From the NCBI GenBank assembly GCA_023055425.1, contig JALGPY010000004.1:56629718-56693717 (forward strand): a stretch of DNA of 64,000 nt. Reading direction: 5' to 3'. This DNA comes from Linanthus parryae (lineage: Eukaryota > Streptophyta > Magnoliopsida > Ericales > Polemoniaceae). Made by a program: the position numbers and the translations under genes. Below are positions 47,679 through 58,458 of the stretch, one piece after another (the stretch's first letter is position 1; each line of letters starts with the position of its first letter). Under the pieces are notes generated by a model. The model was not told where the DNA came from. It made no database searches and saw only the letters and a list, made by a program, of their open reading frames with translations.

Positions 47679-48790
47679 TGAAGGGGTGTACGGTAGGTAG
47701 AAATACAGTATCAATACTCCAGAAGGAGTGGTTGAATAGAGTATGGAAACTTTTGCTAAACTTCCAAGAAGAGTGGTTTCAAAAGATTTTTAAAGTGATT
47801 CAAGGCTTTGGAATGAGTTTCAATCCCTTGAAATGAAAACAATTTGAGTATAAAAAGGTAAGTCTATCTCAAGGCCATGAAATGAGTTTCAAACCCTTGA
47901 AATGAAATTGTTTTGAATGCTGCAAAAGAACTAAGTATGAAACTGAAAAGTAAATGCAAGAGACAAAATATATATGGAGTTTAGTCCACTTGGACGTACG
48001 TCTCTACGTGAGGGATCTTCACCATGTAGGATTTTCAACACGATTCTTATTAATCCCCATATAAGCCCTAGATCTCAAGCACAGAGAGATGCCTTACTCT
48101 GTTACAGCTTGTGGTTCTCACTAACCTATCTAGTACCTTCTCTAGCTATCTTATTAACTAAGAATTCTCTATTGTTCACCTTGAACAATATTAGAGAATA
48201 AGAACTATAAGTATTATCAAAATGATATAAAAATGAAGTTCTGAAGAGAAGAACAATATAACTAAATCTGCAGTGAGTATGCAGTGTTCTTCTAATGCTT
48301 GGATTGAGAGAAATGAATCTGCTTCTTTGTTGCTTGTCAATCATTGAATGTTTTTGAGTGTCTCTACTAATTTTCCCGTTGCATAGCTTCAGCTTTCCGT
48401 CTTTTATAGAGCAGTTTGAAATGCAGATCTTCAGGATCTTCTCATAACAAACGTCCCTATTTTGTAGGTCCAGCTTTGAGTTCTCTAATAGCTTTTCCAA
48501 CGGATAGTTTGATTAGTATCTTCAAGGATACTGATTTGATATTGTATTGAAAAATGTTAGGAAACTTCCAAACACAGCAGGATTGATCACAGGATCAAAT
48601 CATCATATAATTTCCTTTCCTGCAAAATCAGGTTAGGAAACAAATCCTGGAAAATAGGAAACGAAATTCCCCTACAAAACTGAGTCAAACAGATGATATT
48701 AGATACTGTAAACTGTGTCAATATACTTTTTATTTCATCATCAAGTATCAAGTAATCATGCACAGGGTTTTAGGAGTTGAATCATGATCA
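47679..48790 (-). mobile_element. LTR between Sirevirus-like copies C1 and C2
   Basis: This 1,112-bp LTR begins TGAAGGGGTG and ends ATCATGATCA on the + strand. C1's PBS lies on its left and a polypurine tract belonging to C2 on its right. A minus-strand TATA box, TCTATAAAAG, lies at 48401-48410. It is only moderately similar to C2's own 5' LTR (from 55587). Short blocks such as GGTTGAATAGAGTATGG are conserved, but much has diverged. Confidence 0.8.
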
Positions 48791-48804
48791 GATCTCCCCC
48801 TAAG
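48791..48804 (-). other. Polypurine tract of Sirevirus-like copy C2
   Basis: The minus strand reads CTTAGGGGGAGATC immediately before an LTR that starts TGATCATGATTC. A second G-run, TAGGGGGAGTATTG at about 50457-50470, sits just after pol. Multiple polypurine tracts are a known Sirevirus feature. Confidence 0.8.
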
Positions 48805-49981
48805 TTCATGCACACAAAGCACAGTCAGTTTCAAGGCTTTGAAAACTGTTTCAAGGCCTTGAAACATACTAGCTATTTCAAGTCTTGAAACTAAATTGAA
48901 CTTACACAGAGGATGATTCATTGTCCTAGTTGCACAATAAACCATATGCTCCATAACAACACCAGGAAGATCTATCTCAAGCCCTTGACGAATCGGAAAC
49001 ATCATGAAAAGCACCCAATTAGTAACCAACTACCTAGTATGCGACAATACACCTCATGATAATTTTGAAAAACATCTTAGCTTCACAATTGAGCACATAG
49101 TCTGTCAATTTCTTTTGGTCCAGTTGGTGTGCCTTCTAAGAAAAACATCTCTTTTTCCTTCTCCAAACATTCTTTTATCTCAGGATGTTCACTCACTTTT
49201 AATTTCCTAGGAATCCCCAAGACCTTGGCAAAGACTTTATGATCTAACCTCATGTCTACACCAGCTACTCTAGAGGTTAAAACATAACTCTCATCATCTT
49301 CTTGAACCAAATTCAAATAAAAAATTCTTGTAAGCCTAGGGTAAGCCTCAGAACTCGGGTTTATCATCTTCCAAACAGATGAATCTTTCAACTTTCTAAT
49401 GCAATCTATGTCCAATTTATCTAATAGATTATCAGAAATTAAACTACATAAAGTAACTTTAAAAGAAGCATAACCATCCATCCAAACTTGTTTGACTTCA
49501 GGACTAATAAACCAATTTTTAGCAAGTAAATACTTACCAAAACTTCCTTTGCTTTTGGTTTTAGCAGCAGTGGTCTTAACTCTGACCTTTTCCCGGAAGG
49601 TTGATCATCATTCACTTCTTCTTTCTGTTTCTTTGAACTCTGATCCTTCTGTTTGTCTTCCACACCTTTCTTCTTCTTTTCTCCCCCTTTCTTCTTATTT
49701 GATTCAGATTGACCCTATTGATCATCATTATGTTGCTCTACTTCATGTACTCCTTCCCTCTGTTCTTGACTCTGTTGAAACTCTTCTGATTCTGCCCGTG
49801 AATACTCCACATCCTGTACTTGCTTGGCCTTCTTGGATGTAAGAGATGCCTCGTGCATGCTCTGTGTCCCATCTGAACCAGAATCAGATGTTGTGACCTC
49901 AATTTTCTTTTAGGCTCTCTTCTTCTTCCTCATTGTTGAAGGCTCTGTCTTTTGTTGGAGTCTAGCTGATTTGCGCTCCAT
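48805..49981 (-). pseudogene. Extra ORF after pol in Sirevirus-like copy C2
   Basis: A minus-strand frame starts at 49981 (MERKSARLQQKTEPSTMRKK) after a (GA)n-rich leader. It hits stops at about 49912 and 49718, and a shift near 49480-49500 leads into MDGYASFKVTLCSLISDNLL. It continues with YPRLTRIFYLNLVQEDDESY and DMRLDHKVFAKVLGIPRKLK, and stops at 49083. This last part resembles the 'putative plant transposon protein' domain found in several plant retroelements. The region beyond 49083 is non-coding, with several CAAGGCCTTG-type palindromes. The Lys/Glu-rich N-terminus recalls the post-RNase H region of C1 at 17660-18213. Position fits the extra 3' ORF of some Sireviruses; its function is not known. 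Confidence 0.6.
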
Positions 49982-50015
49982 TTAGGTTTAGGGTTTTGAG
50001 AAGAAGAAGAGAATT

Positions 50016-50020
<5 letters not shown>

Positions 50021-50065
<45 letters not shown>

Positions 50066-50068
50066 GAT
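50021..50068 (+). repeat. (AG)n microsatellite
   Basis: A nearly perfect AG/GA dinucleotide run of about 45 bases lies just upstream of the extra ORF start on its coding strand (as CT repeats), within the probable leader of that transcript. Confidence 0.9.
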
Positions 50069-50479
50069 GAACGAAGAGATTGAGAGGGAATTGAGAAGAA
50101 AATCCCTAAAGTTCAGCTTATAAGGTGAAGAAAAATAGTTTATAAAGGACTCTTTTTAATCTGCATGCAAAAATCGAATCTCAGAAGATATTTCAAGATA
50201 TTTTGTGATATTTTAGTAAATCTCTGAGTAAATCAAATATTCTACAATTATCTAATAAGATAATGCATAATATTTGGTGATCCAATTATTGAACGAAATC
50301 TGCACAAATTTATCAAAGCCTTTGAAGATTAATCTCAAGTCCTTAACGAATGCTGTAGTTACCTAGAAACTTCACAGCTTTGAAGGATACTTCCAAGGCT
50401 TGGAAAGTATTATCTCAAGGCTTTGAGATTTCAAAAATTAAGGTACACATGAGATCCAATACTCCCCCTAAACCAATGC

Positions 50480-53400
50480 ATCTTTTTTTAGCATTTCCAA
50501 TTCAAGCCTTAGAGATGTAAACCTTTCATCTTGCAATGGTTCAGTGAAAATATCAGCTATTTGCAAAGCACTTGAAATAAAATAAAGAGACACATCCCCT
50601 TTCTCATCATGATCTCTTCAAAAATGATGTCTCACATTTATGGGCTTAGTTCTTGAATGTTGTACTGGATTCTTAGAGATTGAAATAGCACTTTTATTGT
50701 CACAGTTGATTGGCACATTCCTGAATTAATATCCAAGATCTCTCAATTGTTGAGCAATCCATAATACTTGTGAGCAATAAGCACCAGCTGCAATATATTC
50801 AGCTTCTGCAGTTGATAAGGCTAGATAATTTTTCTTCTTTGAGTGACAACTAATCAATGAAGATCCAAGAAATTGGCAACACCGTGAAGTACTCTTTCTA
50901 TCCACTTTGTAACCTACAAAGTTTGCATCTGAATAACCACTCAACATGAAGTTAGTTCTTCTTGGATACCAAAGCCCCAAGTCTTCGGTTCCATTAAAAT
51001 ATCTAAAAATCCTTTTAACAGCAATCAAATGACTCTCCTTAGGATCTGATTGAAACCTTGCACACATACATACACTTAACATAATATCATGTCTACTAGC
51101 AGTTAAATACAGAAGAAATCCAATCATACCTCTGTATTCTTTCTGATTTACACTCTTACAATCTGAATCCTTATCTAAGGATAGTGATGAACTCATGGGG
51201 TTCTTATTTTCCTTGGACTGAGACATATTATACTTGTTCAACAAGTCCTTAGCATATTTCCCTTGATGCACAAACATTCCTTTCTTCATTTTATGTACAA
51301 GAAGTCCAAGAAAGAAAGTCAATTCTCCCATTAAGCTCATCTCAAATTCCCTGCACATTAGGCTAGAAAACTCTTTTGAAAGAGCATCATTAGTAGCACC
51401 AAATAGTATATCATCAACATAAATCTGTACTACAAACAAATTATCCTTTTGATTCTTAATGAAAATATTTTTGTCTACTAGAACTCTCTTAAAACCATTT
51501 TGAGGTAAAAACTTTGAGAGAATATCATACCAAGCTCTTGGAGCTTGCTTAAGGCCATAAAGAGCTTTGTCTAATTTGTAACATAATCAGCGAAACTTTC
51601 ATTTTCAAAACCAGAGCAACATATACTTATTCTTGTAAATAACCATTTAGAAAAGCACATTTAATATCCATTTTATAAAGCTTTATATGTTTATGAGATG
51701 CAAATGCAAGAAGTATTCTAACAACTTCTAACATGGCAACAGGAGCAAATGTCTCTTCATAGTAAATACCTTCTTCTTGATTGTATCCTTGTGCCACAAG
51801 TCTTGCTATAGTTCTCACAACCTTGCCGTTTTCATCAAGCTTGTTTCTGAACACCCATCTGGTTTCAATCACTGATTGAGTCTTTGGTCTTGGAACCAAA
51901 TTGTATACTTTGTTCCTCTCAAACTCATTCAATTCATTCTGCATTGCAATGATCCAATTTGCATCATCTAGTGCTTCTTTTGCAGTTTTAGGCTCAATAA
52001 GTGATACAAAAGCACTAAACGCACATAAGTTCCTTAGCTGGCCTCTTGTCTGAGTTCCTGTAGTTGGATCTGAGATGATATTGGCTGCAGGATGATCTGA
52101 TAGGTATTAGAACTTCTTCCTTGGTGTCCAGGTCTATGGTCCTTCAAGGCTTTGAGATCTTGATACAGTAGATGGAGCATCACGTGTTTTGTCAATCTCA
52201 GTCTCAAGACTTTGAGATTTTGGCTCAGCAGGAGGTTTTAAGGCCTTGAGATTCTTCTGACTGATCATGCAAGTTAGTTTCTCTTTTCTTCTCTTTCTCA
52301 TAATCATCACCTGCCTCATACTTATCAATTTGATATCTGGAAAAATTTCACTCAAAGAATCATCAGTATTTTCATCAAATTTCACATGAATAATCTCCTC
52401 TACAATCTTAGTTCTCTTATTGAAAACTCTATAAGCCTTGCTATTTTGAGAATAACCAAGAAATACACCTTCATCACTTCTGGCATCAAACTTGCCAAAA
52501 TTATCTTTACCATTATTATGCACATAAAAAGTACAACCAAAAGGTTTGAAATAAGAAACACTGGGCTTCCTGCCTTTAAACAATTCATATGGATTTTTCT
52601 TCAAAATAGGCCTAATCACACATCCATTGAGCACATAATTGGAAGTGTTAACAGCTTCTTCACACAAATATTTTCGCAAGTTACTTTCAAGTAGCATGGT
52701 TCTAGACATATCTTCAAGTTTCCTATTCTTCCTCTCAACAACTCCATTCTGCCGAAGAGTTCTAGGTGCAGAAAAATTGTGTGAAACGCCTTGTTTTATA
52801 AAAAATAAATCAAAGTCAAGCTGATCAAATTCTATACCATGATCACTTATAATAGATACAAAAGGCAAAATTTTCAAAGTTTGAAGCTCTTTGCAAAGCT
52901 TTGAGAATTCAGGTAAAGTTCAATTTTGTCTCTAATGAACATAACCCAAGTAAATCTAGAATAATCATGTACCACAACAAGCATATACCTCTTACCTCTT
53001 GGATTCTGAACTCTCATAGGACCACACAAGTCCATATGCATCAGTTCTAAAGGTCTAGAAGTACTTACACAGTTCTTTGGCTTAAAGGAACTTTTTGTCT
53101 GTTTACCTTCAGTGCATGCCTAGCAAATCTCATCGTCATTGAATTTCAGCGATGGTAATCCTCTTACCAAGTCTTTTGAGATGATTTTGTTCATAGAATG
53201 CATGCTTATATTCTCAAGCTTTCTATGCCACAGTTTTGAGTTTTCTTTCAAGGCCTTGACACATTTCAGCTATTCTCCTGCAACTTTGTTAGTACTCGAA
53301 GCATATACATTATATGATCTAGGAGCAGTGAGTATGCAACTTCTAGATTTCTCATCTTGCACAACACATTTATCCTTGTAAAAAATAGCTTTATTACCTC

Positions 53401-53640
53401 TATCACACAGTTGAGATATACTAAGGAGATTATACATAAGACCATCAACAAGATAAACATCTGAAATAGAATAAGTAGAATCATTACCATTACTACATAT
53501 ACCAATTGTTTTGCATTTGGCTTTTTCACCAAGTGTAATTGTTCCTCCATATTTCTCTTTAAGTTCAGTGAAAAAAAAAATTATTTCCACTCATATGTCT
53601 GGAACAACCACTATCAAGATCCATTTCTAATCCTTCAAGG
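50480..53640 (-). pseudogene. Sirevirus-like copy C2 pol: protease, integrase, RT, RNase H
   Basis: The protease site is intact as MDLDSGCSRHMSGN (about 53625), then shifts in a run of nine A bases (about 53573). Integrase follows, with LMHMDLCGPMRVQNPRGKRY (about 53035), ISDHGIEFDQLDFDLFFIKQ and NGVVERKNR (52860-52720). RT comes next, with ETRWVFRNKLDENGKV, GYNQEEGIYYEETFAPVAML and QIYVDDILFGATND (51944-51380). RNase H shows GYSDANFVGYKVDRKSTSR and LALSTAEAEYIAAGAYC (50940-50780). Dominant wording is Sirevirus-type. Stops occur at 52134, 51627, about 53120, 50726 and in the RNase H tail. It is about one third diverged from C1 by eye, so C1 and C2 are separate lineages within the group. Confidence 0.88.
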
Positions 53641-53699
53641 CCTTGGTGACATTCTGCAACAAGCGAATCAATGCCTCAACAGGCCATTCGACCAAGTGT

Positions 53700-55535
53700 A
53701 GAACTTTGAGTCATACTCAGAATCAACCATTTTTGGTGGTCTTATTCTTTAGGAACCCAAATCTATTTAAATTTTCCCTTGAGCTGATATAGATAAGTGT
53801 ACCTCAAAATGTGAGGTTCTGATCTTCTGAAGGGGCAAGTTAATCTTACATGACCAATTTTTCCACAATAATGACATTTTGGAGAACATCAGCTTCCATA
53901 TTTCACAAAATTAGTTTCGCTTTTCTTTGGAAAATTTTGGATTATAGCCAATTCCACTTTTATGCATAGACTTCAGATTTCCTCCAAGCACGAGATTGAG
54001 CTTGTATTCAGAGCCAGCAAAGGTTGATAAAATCTTTTTAGATTCTTGAAGCTTCTCAGTCAATGAAGTTTCATGTTGTTTTAAATCATCAGAATGATTC
54101 TTTAGATCAACATACTTATCAGTTAAAGAGAGTTTTGATCAACAACTTCCTTGACTTGTGCCTTCAAAGCTTTAAACCTACTATCCAAGGCTTTGAAGTC
54201 ATTGTCAATTTTAACTTAGTAGCTTCAAGACATTTGTTTTGAAAGATCAAGTCTGAGTTCTCCTTTGCTTGCTCATGAATCCTCACTTTTAAAGAATCAA
54301 TCTCATTTCTATAACTTTCCTCATTCAAAAACATACTTTTTAGAATTTCAGGAAGTACATCAGAAAGACTAGCAAGTAATTATTTTACCATCTCTTCAAT
54401 ATGATTGTCATAGCTCTTTTCTTCTTCATTCACAGCCATTAAGAACAGGTTTACTTATTCTTCTCTGAATCTGAGTCAGATGATGAATCACAATAACTCC
54501 ATGAAACAACCATAGCTTTCTTCCTCCTGTTGTCACTTCCTTTCTTTTGAAAGTTCATGTTTTTCTTCTTTTGAGGACAGTCCCTTACTAAATGATCTGC
54601 ATCACCACATTCAAATCAATTCATCACTGTAGGTTTATGTGAATGTGAAGAAGACTTACCTTTGTGATCCTTGTTGCTTGAGGATTTGAAGTTGTCCTTG
54701 CTGTAGTCCTTGTTTCCAAAGTTCTTTTTCTTTTTTAAGATTCTGGCCAAAGCTTTGGAGATCAAGGCTAAAGCCTCATCATCATAATCATCATCCTCTT
54801 CAAGGCTTTGGGATTTCTCATTGTATTTTTCCTTAAGTGCCAGGTTCTTGATGTTATCACTCATGTCACCATCTACCTCCTTCATGGATATTTCATGAGC
54901 GAGCAGTTTTCCTTGTCGATCATCTAGCTCAAGAAGACTTAGGTCCCGAGCTTCCTTATAGCTGTTGCTTTTGGCTCCCACTTGGATTTTGGAAAACTTC
55001 TCAAAATCTTTCTGACTTTCTCTTCATTTGAGAAGGTCTTTCCCAAGGATTCCAGATTATTCATTACATCTGTGAATCTTTTGAACATCTCCTTGATAGA
55101 TTCATCTGAGTTCATCTTGAAAAATTCATATTGTTTGAGAATAATATTGATCTTAGTTTTCTTGACTTGACTGGTTCCTTCATAGGTTACAAACAGCTTG
55201 TCCCAAACCTCCTTGTCACTTTGGCAGTTTGAAACTCTATTGAACTCATCTGCACTAAGAGCACAATATAACAGGTTCATGGCTTTTGAATTTTTGAATA
55301 CATTTTCCAGCTCTGTAACTGATAGTTCCTCTTCAATTTTGATGGTTCTAATCCCATCAGTGGTGGTTTAATACACATGAGGACCATTAAGAGTGATAGA
55401 CCACAGTTCCAAGTCTTGATCTATGATGAACATCTTCACCAATGCCTTCCAATGCATGAAATTGTCACCACAGAACAATGGAGGTCTGTTGGCTGCCCTT
55501 CCCTGTGAGAATCCACCATTACCTACATTACTCAT
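53700..55535 (-). pseudogene. Sirevirus-like copy C2 gag
   Basis: Gag starts at 55535 (MSNVGNGGFSQGRAANRPPL), parallel to C1. A stop lies in VY-stop-TTTDGIRT (about 55370). MNLLYCALSADEFNRVSNCQ and QYEFFKMNSDESIKEMFKRF follow, with a frameshift near 54970. The zinc knuckle reads N-stop-FECGDADHLVRDC (about 54610). A stop thus sits exactly where the first Cys belongs, the position that is Ser in C1. A Ser/Asp tail (SYCDSSSDSDSEKNK) and a decayed helical C-terminal region (54330-54000) follow. Confidence 0.85.
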
Positions 55536-55573
55536 TGTCACAAGATTGTTAGATCCTTAGAAGTGACCCAAAG

Positions 55574-57060
55574 CTCTAATGTCAATTGAAAGTTAGTAAT
55601 GTAAGTATAAAACATAGGATCAAATACTCTAGAAGGGGAGGGGGGTTGAATAGAGTATGGGAACTTTTGCAAAAACTTAGTCTTTAGAAAAAATGAGATA
55701 AGCAACTGAATGAATCTCAAGGCCTTGGAGGAGTTTTTGATAAAAGACAGAAGCTTTCTAAGAACAAGTGAAAGCTTCAAGGCCTTGAGCTGTGAAATAC
55801 TTCAATCCTTTGAACGACCTGTTTTGTGCTAGATGGTTTGCAGTGAAATAGAACAATACTGTAAAGTAAAGAACACAAGGATTTTACAGAGTTCAGTCAC
55901 AATTGGACCTAGTCTCTGCCTAATGGATCTAATCCCTCCTGGATTTGAAAAACAGTTCTAATTAAACAACCAGATTTAGCCCTAGATCTCAAGCCTAAGT
56001 GAGTTGCCTTACACCTATACAGGTTGTGGTTCCAAACCTATCTAGTAACAGCTACAATCTGTTGAAACGAAAAGCACCTCTTGTTGTTCACATGAACAAC
56101 TAAACTTCAAAGATTGTGAGGTTTAAGAAATCAGAATGATAAAACAAATAAAGTACAAGTATTGAAGAACACAAAAAAGAAATAAGCAGTGAAGCTTGAA
56201 TGTGTTCTTCAGATTTCTGGATGATTAATCTCCTTGTTCAGCAATGTTGAGAGCTTGATTTGATTGAAGAGTTGATTGTATAATCTCCACGAAGGTAAGC
56301 ACTCTTATTTTTGAATGATAAGTCCTGTCCCAGTCTCTTTTTTTCTTTGAAATTCAAACTGAAGCTTATAACAAGTTGCAGTAACTGAATGAGAGAGATT
56401 TTAAGATATGGTTCCTTAAAAATCCTCTCCCAAACATGCTTCTTTCAACATCTACGAATGGATAGACATTAGAGTTTGTTGTGAGGGGTTTGAAAGACGA
56501 ACAACCCTGCAACAAACTTGATTTCTAGGTCAAACAAAATCCAGGAAATATATCAACATAGAACTGACTGTTTGGCACAATAGTTTCTGCAATAAACTAG
56601 GCCAACAAATTTGATAACTAGATAAATAACCAGATCAGTGATATGTAAAAGATAATGATAAAATTATGATTAAGACTTATATTAAGTCATTAACCAATCA
56701 CAATTCCACATATAGCATCCTCCAAGAAAGAATCAGTTAAGCTAAAAAGATTGTCAGCAGCTCAAGGCAAATCTCAAGGCCTTGGAGCTCTGTGACATTC
56801 TTCACAGTTTGAGCATAAAGCTTTCTAATCCTTGATTCAATCAAGCTGTGAGCCCTGTGAGTGTTAGAAACATGAGATATATTACAAGAATATTTGTAAG
56901 ACACATTAAATCAACAACTGATCCAATGCTACACCTGCATACACAAGATTGTTAAAGCAATACTTAACAAACTTAGATGCAGTCATAGGCCTTCAAGGCC
57001 TTGGAGCCTTGAACATATGTCATCACTGTCTTTCATCATCTTCATATAAACATCCACAGT
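55574..57060 (-). mobile_element. PBS remnant and 5' LTR of Sirevirus-like copy C2
   Basis: A decayed PBS (55574-55584) is followed by TGAAAGTTAG at 55587, the inner LTR end. Homology to LTR 47679-48790 is seen in GGTTGAATAGAGTATGG (55648), CCCTAGATCTCAAGC (55980) and CAGGTTGTGGTTCC (56020). The outer end is not clear. Sequence with Sirevirus palindromes continues to about 57003, so the upper limit given is an estimate. Confidence 0.6.
56775..57003. repeat. Palindrome CAAGGCCTTG, two copies of a dispersed family
   Basis: Exact CAAGGCCTTG occurs at 56775-56784 and 56994-57003. The same 10-mer occurs at 17789, 36767, 45425, 48852, 53249, 53636, 55718 and 55778, with many near copies. Every site found lies in Sirevirus-derived sequence. 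Confidence 0.85.
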
Positions 57061-57102
57061 TCATACTTCACATCAAGGCAGAGAAATTGAATTATCACCA
57101 TC

Positions 57103-57953
57103 GAAGTCTCAAATGTTGCAATTCACCTCCTTGTGGTTTGGTTATTGGGCTGTAAGGAGGTATTTTTATGTTAATGAGGGTGAAAAGACTTCAATACCCT
57201 TTTATAATACCATCAACAACTCACTTTTCCACTTCCGTTTCTCTCTCTAAACTCTCTCTCTCTCTTTCTCTCACTCAAGTATCTTGAGCTTAGACCATAT
57301 ATTTCTTGGAGTTCAGTTTGAATTCTACAAAATCACATAGCAAGCGATGGGAATTACCAATTCTATCATCAAAACATTGAATTTTGCACAAGAAATTGAA
57401 TAGAACTCCAAAGAACAAAAATTATTGGTTGTTTAGGCGTAGTACCACAGAAGCAACAGTATCATCCTTCAACATGGGATGATTCAAACTGAACTCTCTC
57501 AAAATCGTTAGATTTGTACTCAACATGGGATGGAAACCCCTCAAAATCAAAAAGCTAAAATAAACCCACAATTCCTTACCTTCTCCAAACTATCATCTCA
57601 TTCTCTCCTGACTCAACTACTCTCTCTTTCTCCCTTCTTCTCGAAACCCAGCAGCCGATGTCGCCGCCGTCGCCTTCTCTGTCATCTTCGCCTTCGCCGC
57701 CTTCGTCCTCGTCGCCTTCAACAGCAACCTAGTCCTCTTTCGCCTCCTCCTCCTCCTCTTCTCCCTTTCCCCCATCCCCTCCTTCATCATCAGATCTGTT
57801 CTCAAATCCGTTTTTTTTTTTAAGTTTTTTTGTGTGTGTGAATATTGAGGGTAGAATGGGTATTTAAAGTGGGAAGTTAACGGATTCCGTTAAAACTAAC
57901 GGACCGCACAAAAACCAAACCACATGGAGGTGAATGGCAACATTTGAAACCTC
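57103..57953. mobile_element. Non-autonomous TIR element, possibly Mutator-like
   Basis: The left arm 57103-57141 and right arm 57915-57953 are inverted copies matching at 35 of 39 positions (core TCAAATGTTGC.ATTCACCTCC). The right arm runs on outward into CCCCAAACCACATGGGGTAA, a partial repeat of its own inner part, so the true end may be nearer 58010. Inside are a CT-rich region (57240-57275) and a GC-rich, codon-like stretch (57640-57780) flanked by AT-rich DNA. No transposase is present. The long inverted ends suggest a Mutator-like non-autonomous element; the class is not proven. Confidence 0.6.
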
Positions 57954-58038
57954 AAGGGGGTCTTTCGCACAAACCCCAAACCACATGGGGTAAAATGCAA
58001 TTAACCCTTTTGTTAATAAACAAAATATGGAAAGTATA

Positions 58039-58052
58039 TTGTACGTCAATGT

Positions 58053-58090
<38 letters not shown>

Positions 58091-58108
58091 AGAATTTGTA
58101 CGTCATTG
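58039..58108 (-). mobile_element. Poly(T) insertion flanked by a 13-bp duplication
   Basis: A run of 36 T bases (58054-58089) plus GAGAA is flanked by TTGTACGTCAATG (58039-58051) and TTGTACGTCATTG (58096-58108), differing at one base. A poly(A) tail with almost no body between long direct repeats is what an extremely 5'-truncated retroposon (LINE-, SINE- or mRNA-derived) on the minus strand would leave. Confidence 0.65.
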
Positions 58109-58357
58109 TTAATGAATACTAAAAAGGGCCGCATCTAACTGATAAAATAGGAAATTATTTCCAGATTTCTTTTCCATTGAGAAGTTTCCATATTGAAAAT
58201 ACAAGGAAAGATTATTAGTGAAATTTTGTTGTTCTTTTTCTAAATCACGCATTATAAAAGTCCATCAGTCTCTTTGTTCCCATAAACAAACAGATTTAGG
58301 CAAGATTTATTTCCTAAACACTAACCATCGTTCTCTCAAGTCATAGTGCGGTGTACC
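58109..58357. other. Upstream region of the TPD1-like gene
   Basis: AT-rich sequence with no coding frame or repeat boundary. It would include the proximal promoter of the gene beginning at 58459. Confidence 0.5.
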
Positions 58358-58366
58358 TATATATAC
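58358..58366 (+). promoter_or_regulatory. TATA box of the TPD1-like gene
   Basis: CTATATATA lies 93 bp upstream of the ATG at 58459, the normal plant distance for transcription starting near 58390-58400 and a 5' UTR of about 65 bases. Confidence 0.75.
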
Positions 58367-58458
58367 AGCTAGTACTCTTCTGCAACTAGAATTACTTATT
58401 CACTTAGAAGGGTTTACGGGAGTAATCAGGAGGAATATATCAAAGAATAGCCGACGTC

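Noticed and set aside
57530..57823. 97-codon Pro/Leu/Arg-rich frame and its antisense
   Set aside because: CCG/CTC triplet-rich DNA gives open frames both ways. It may be a captured fragment of the TIR element but is not supported as a gene.
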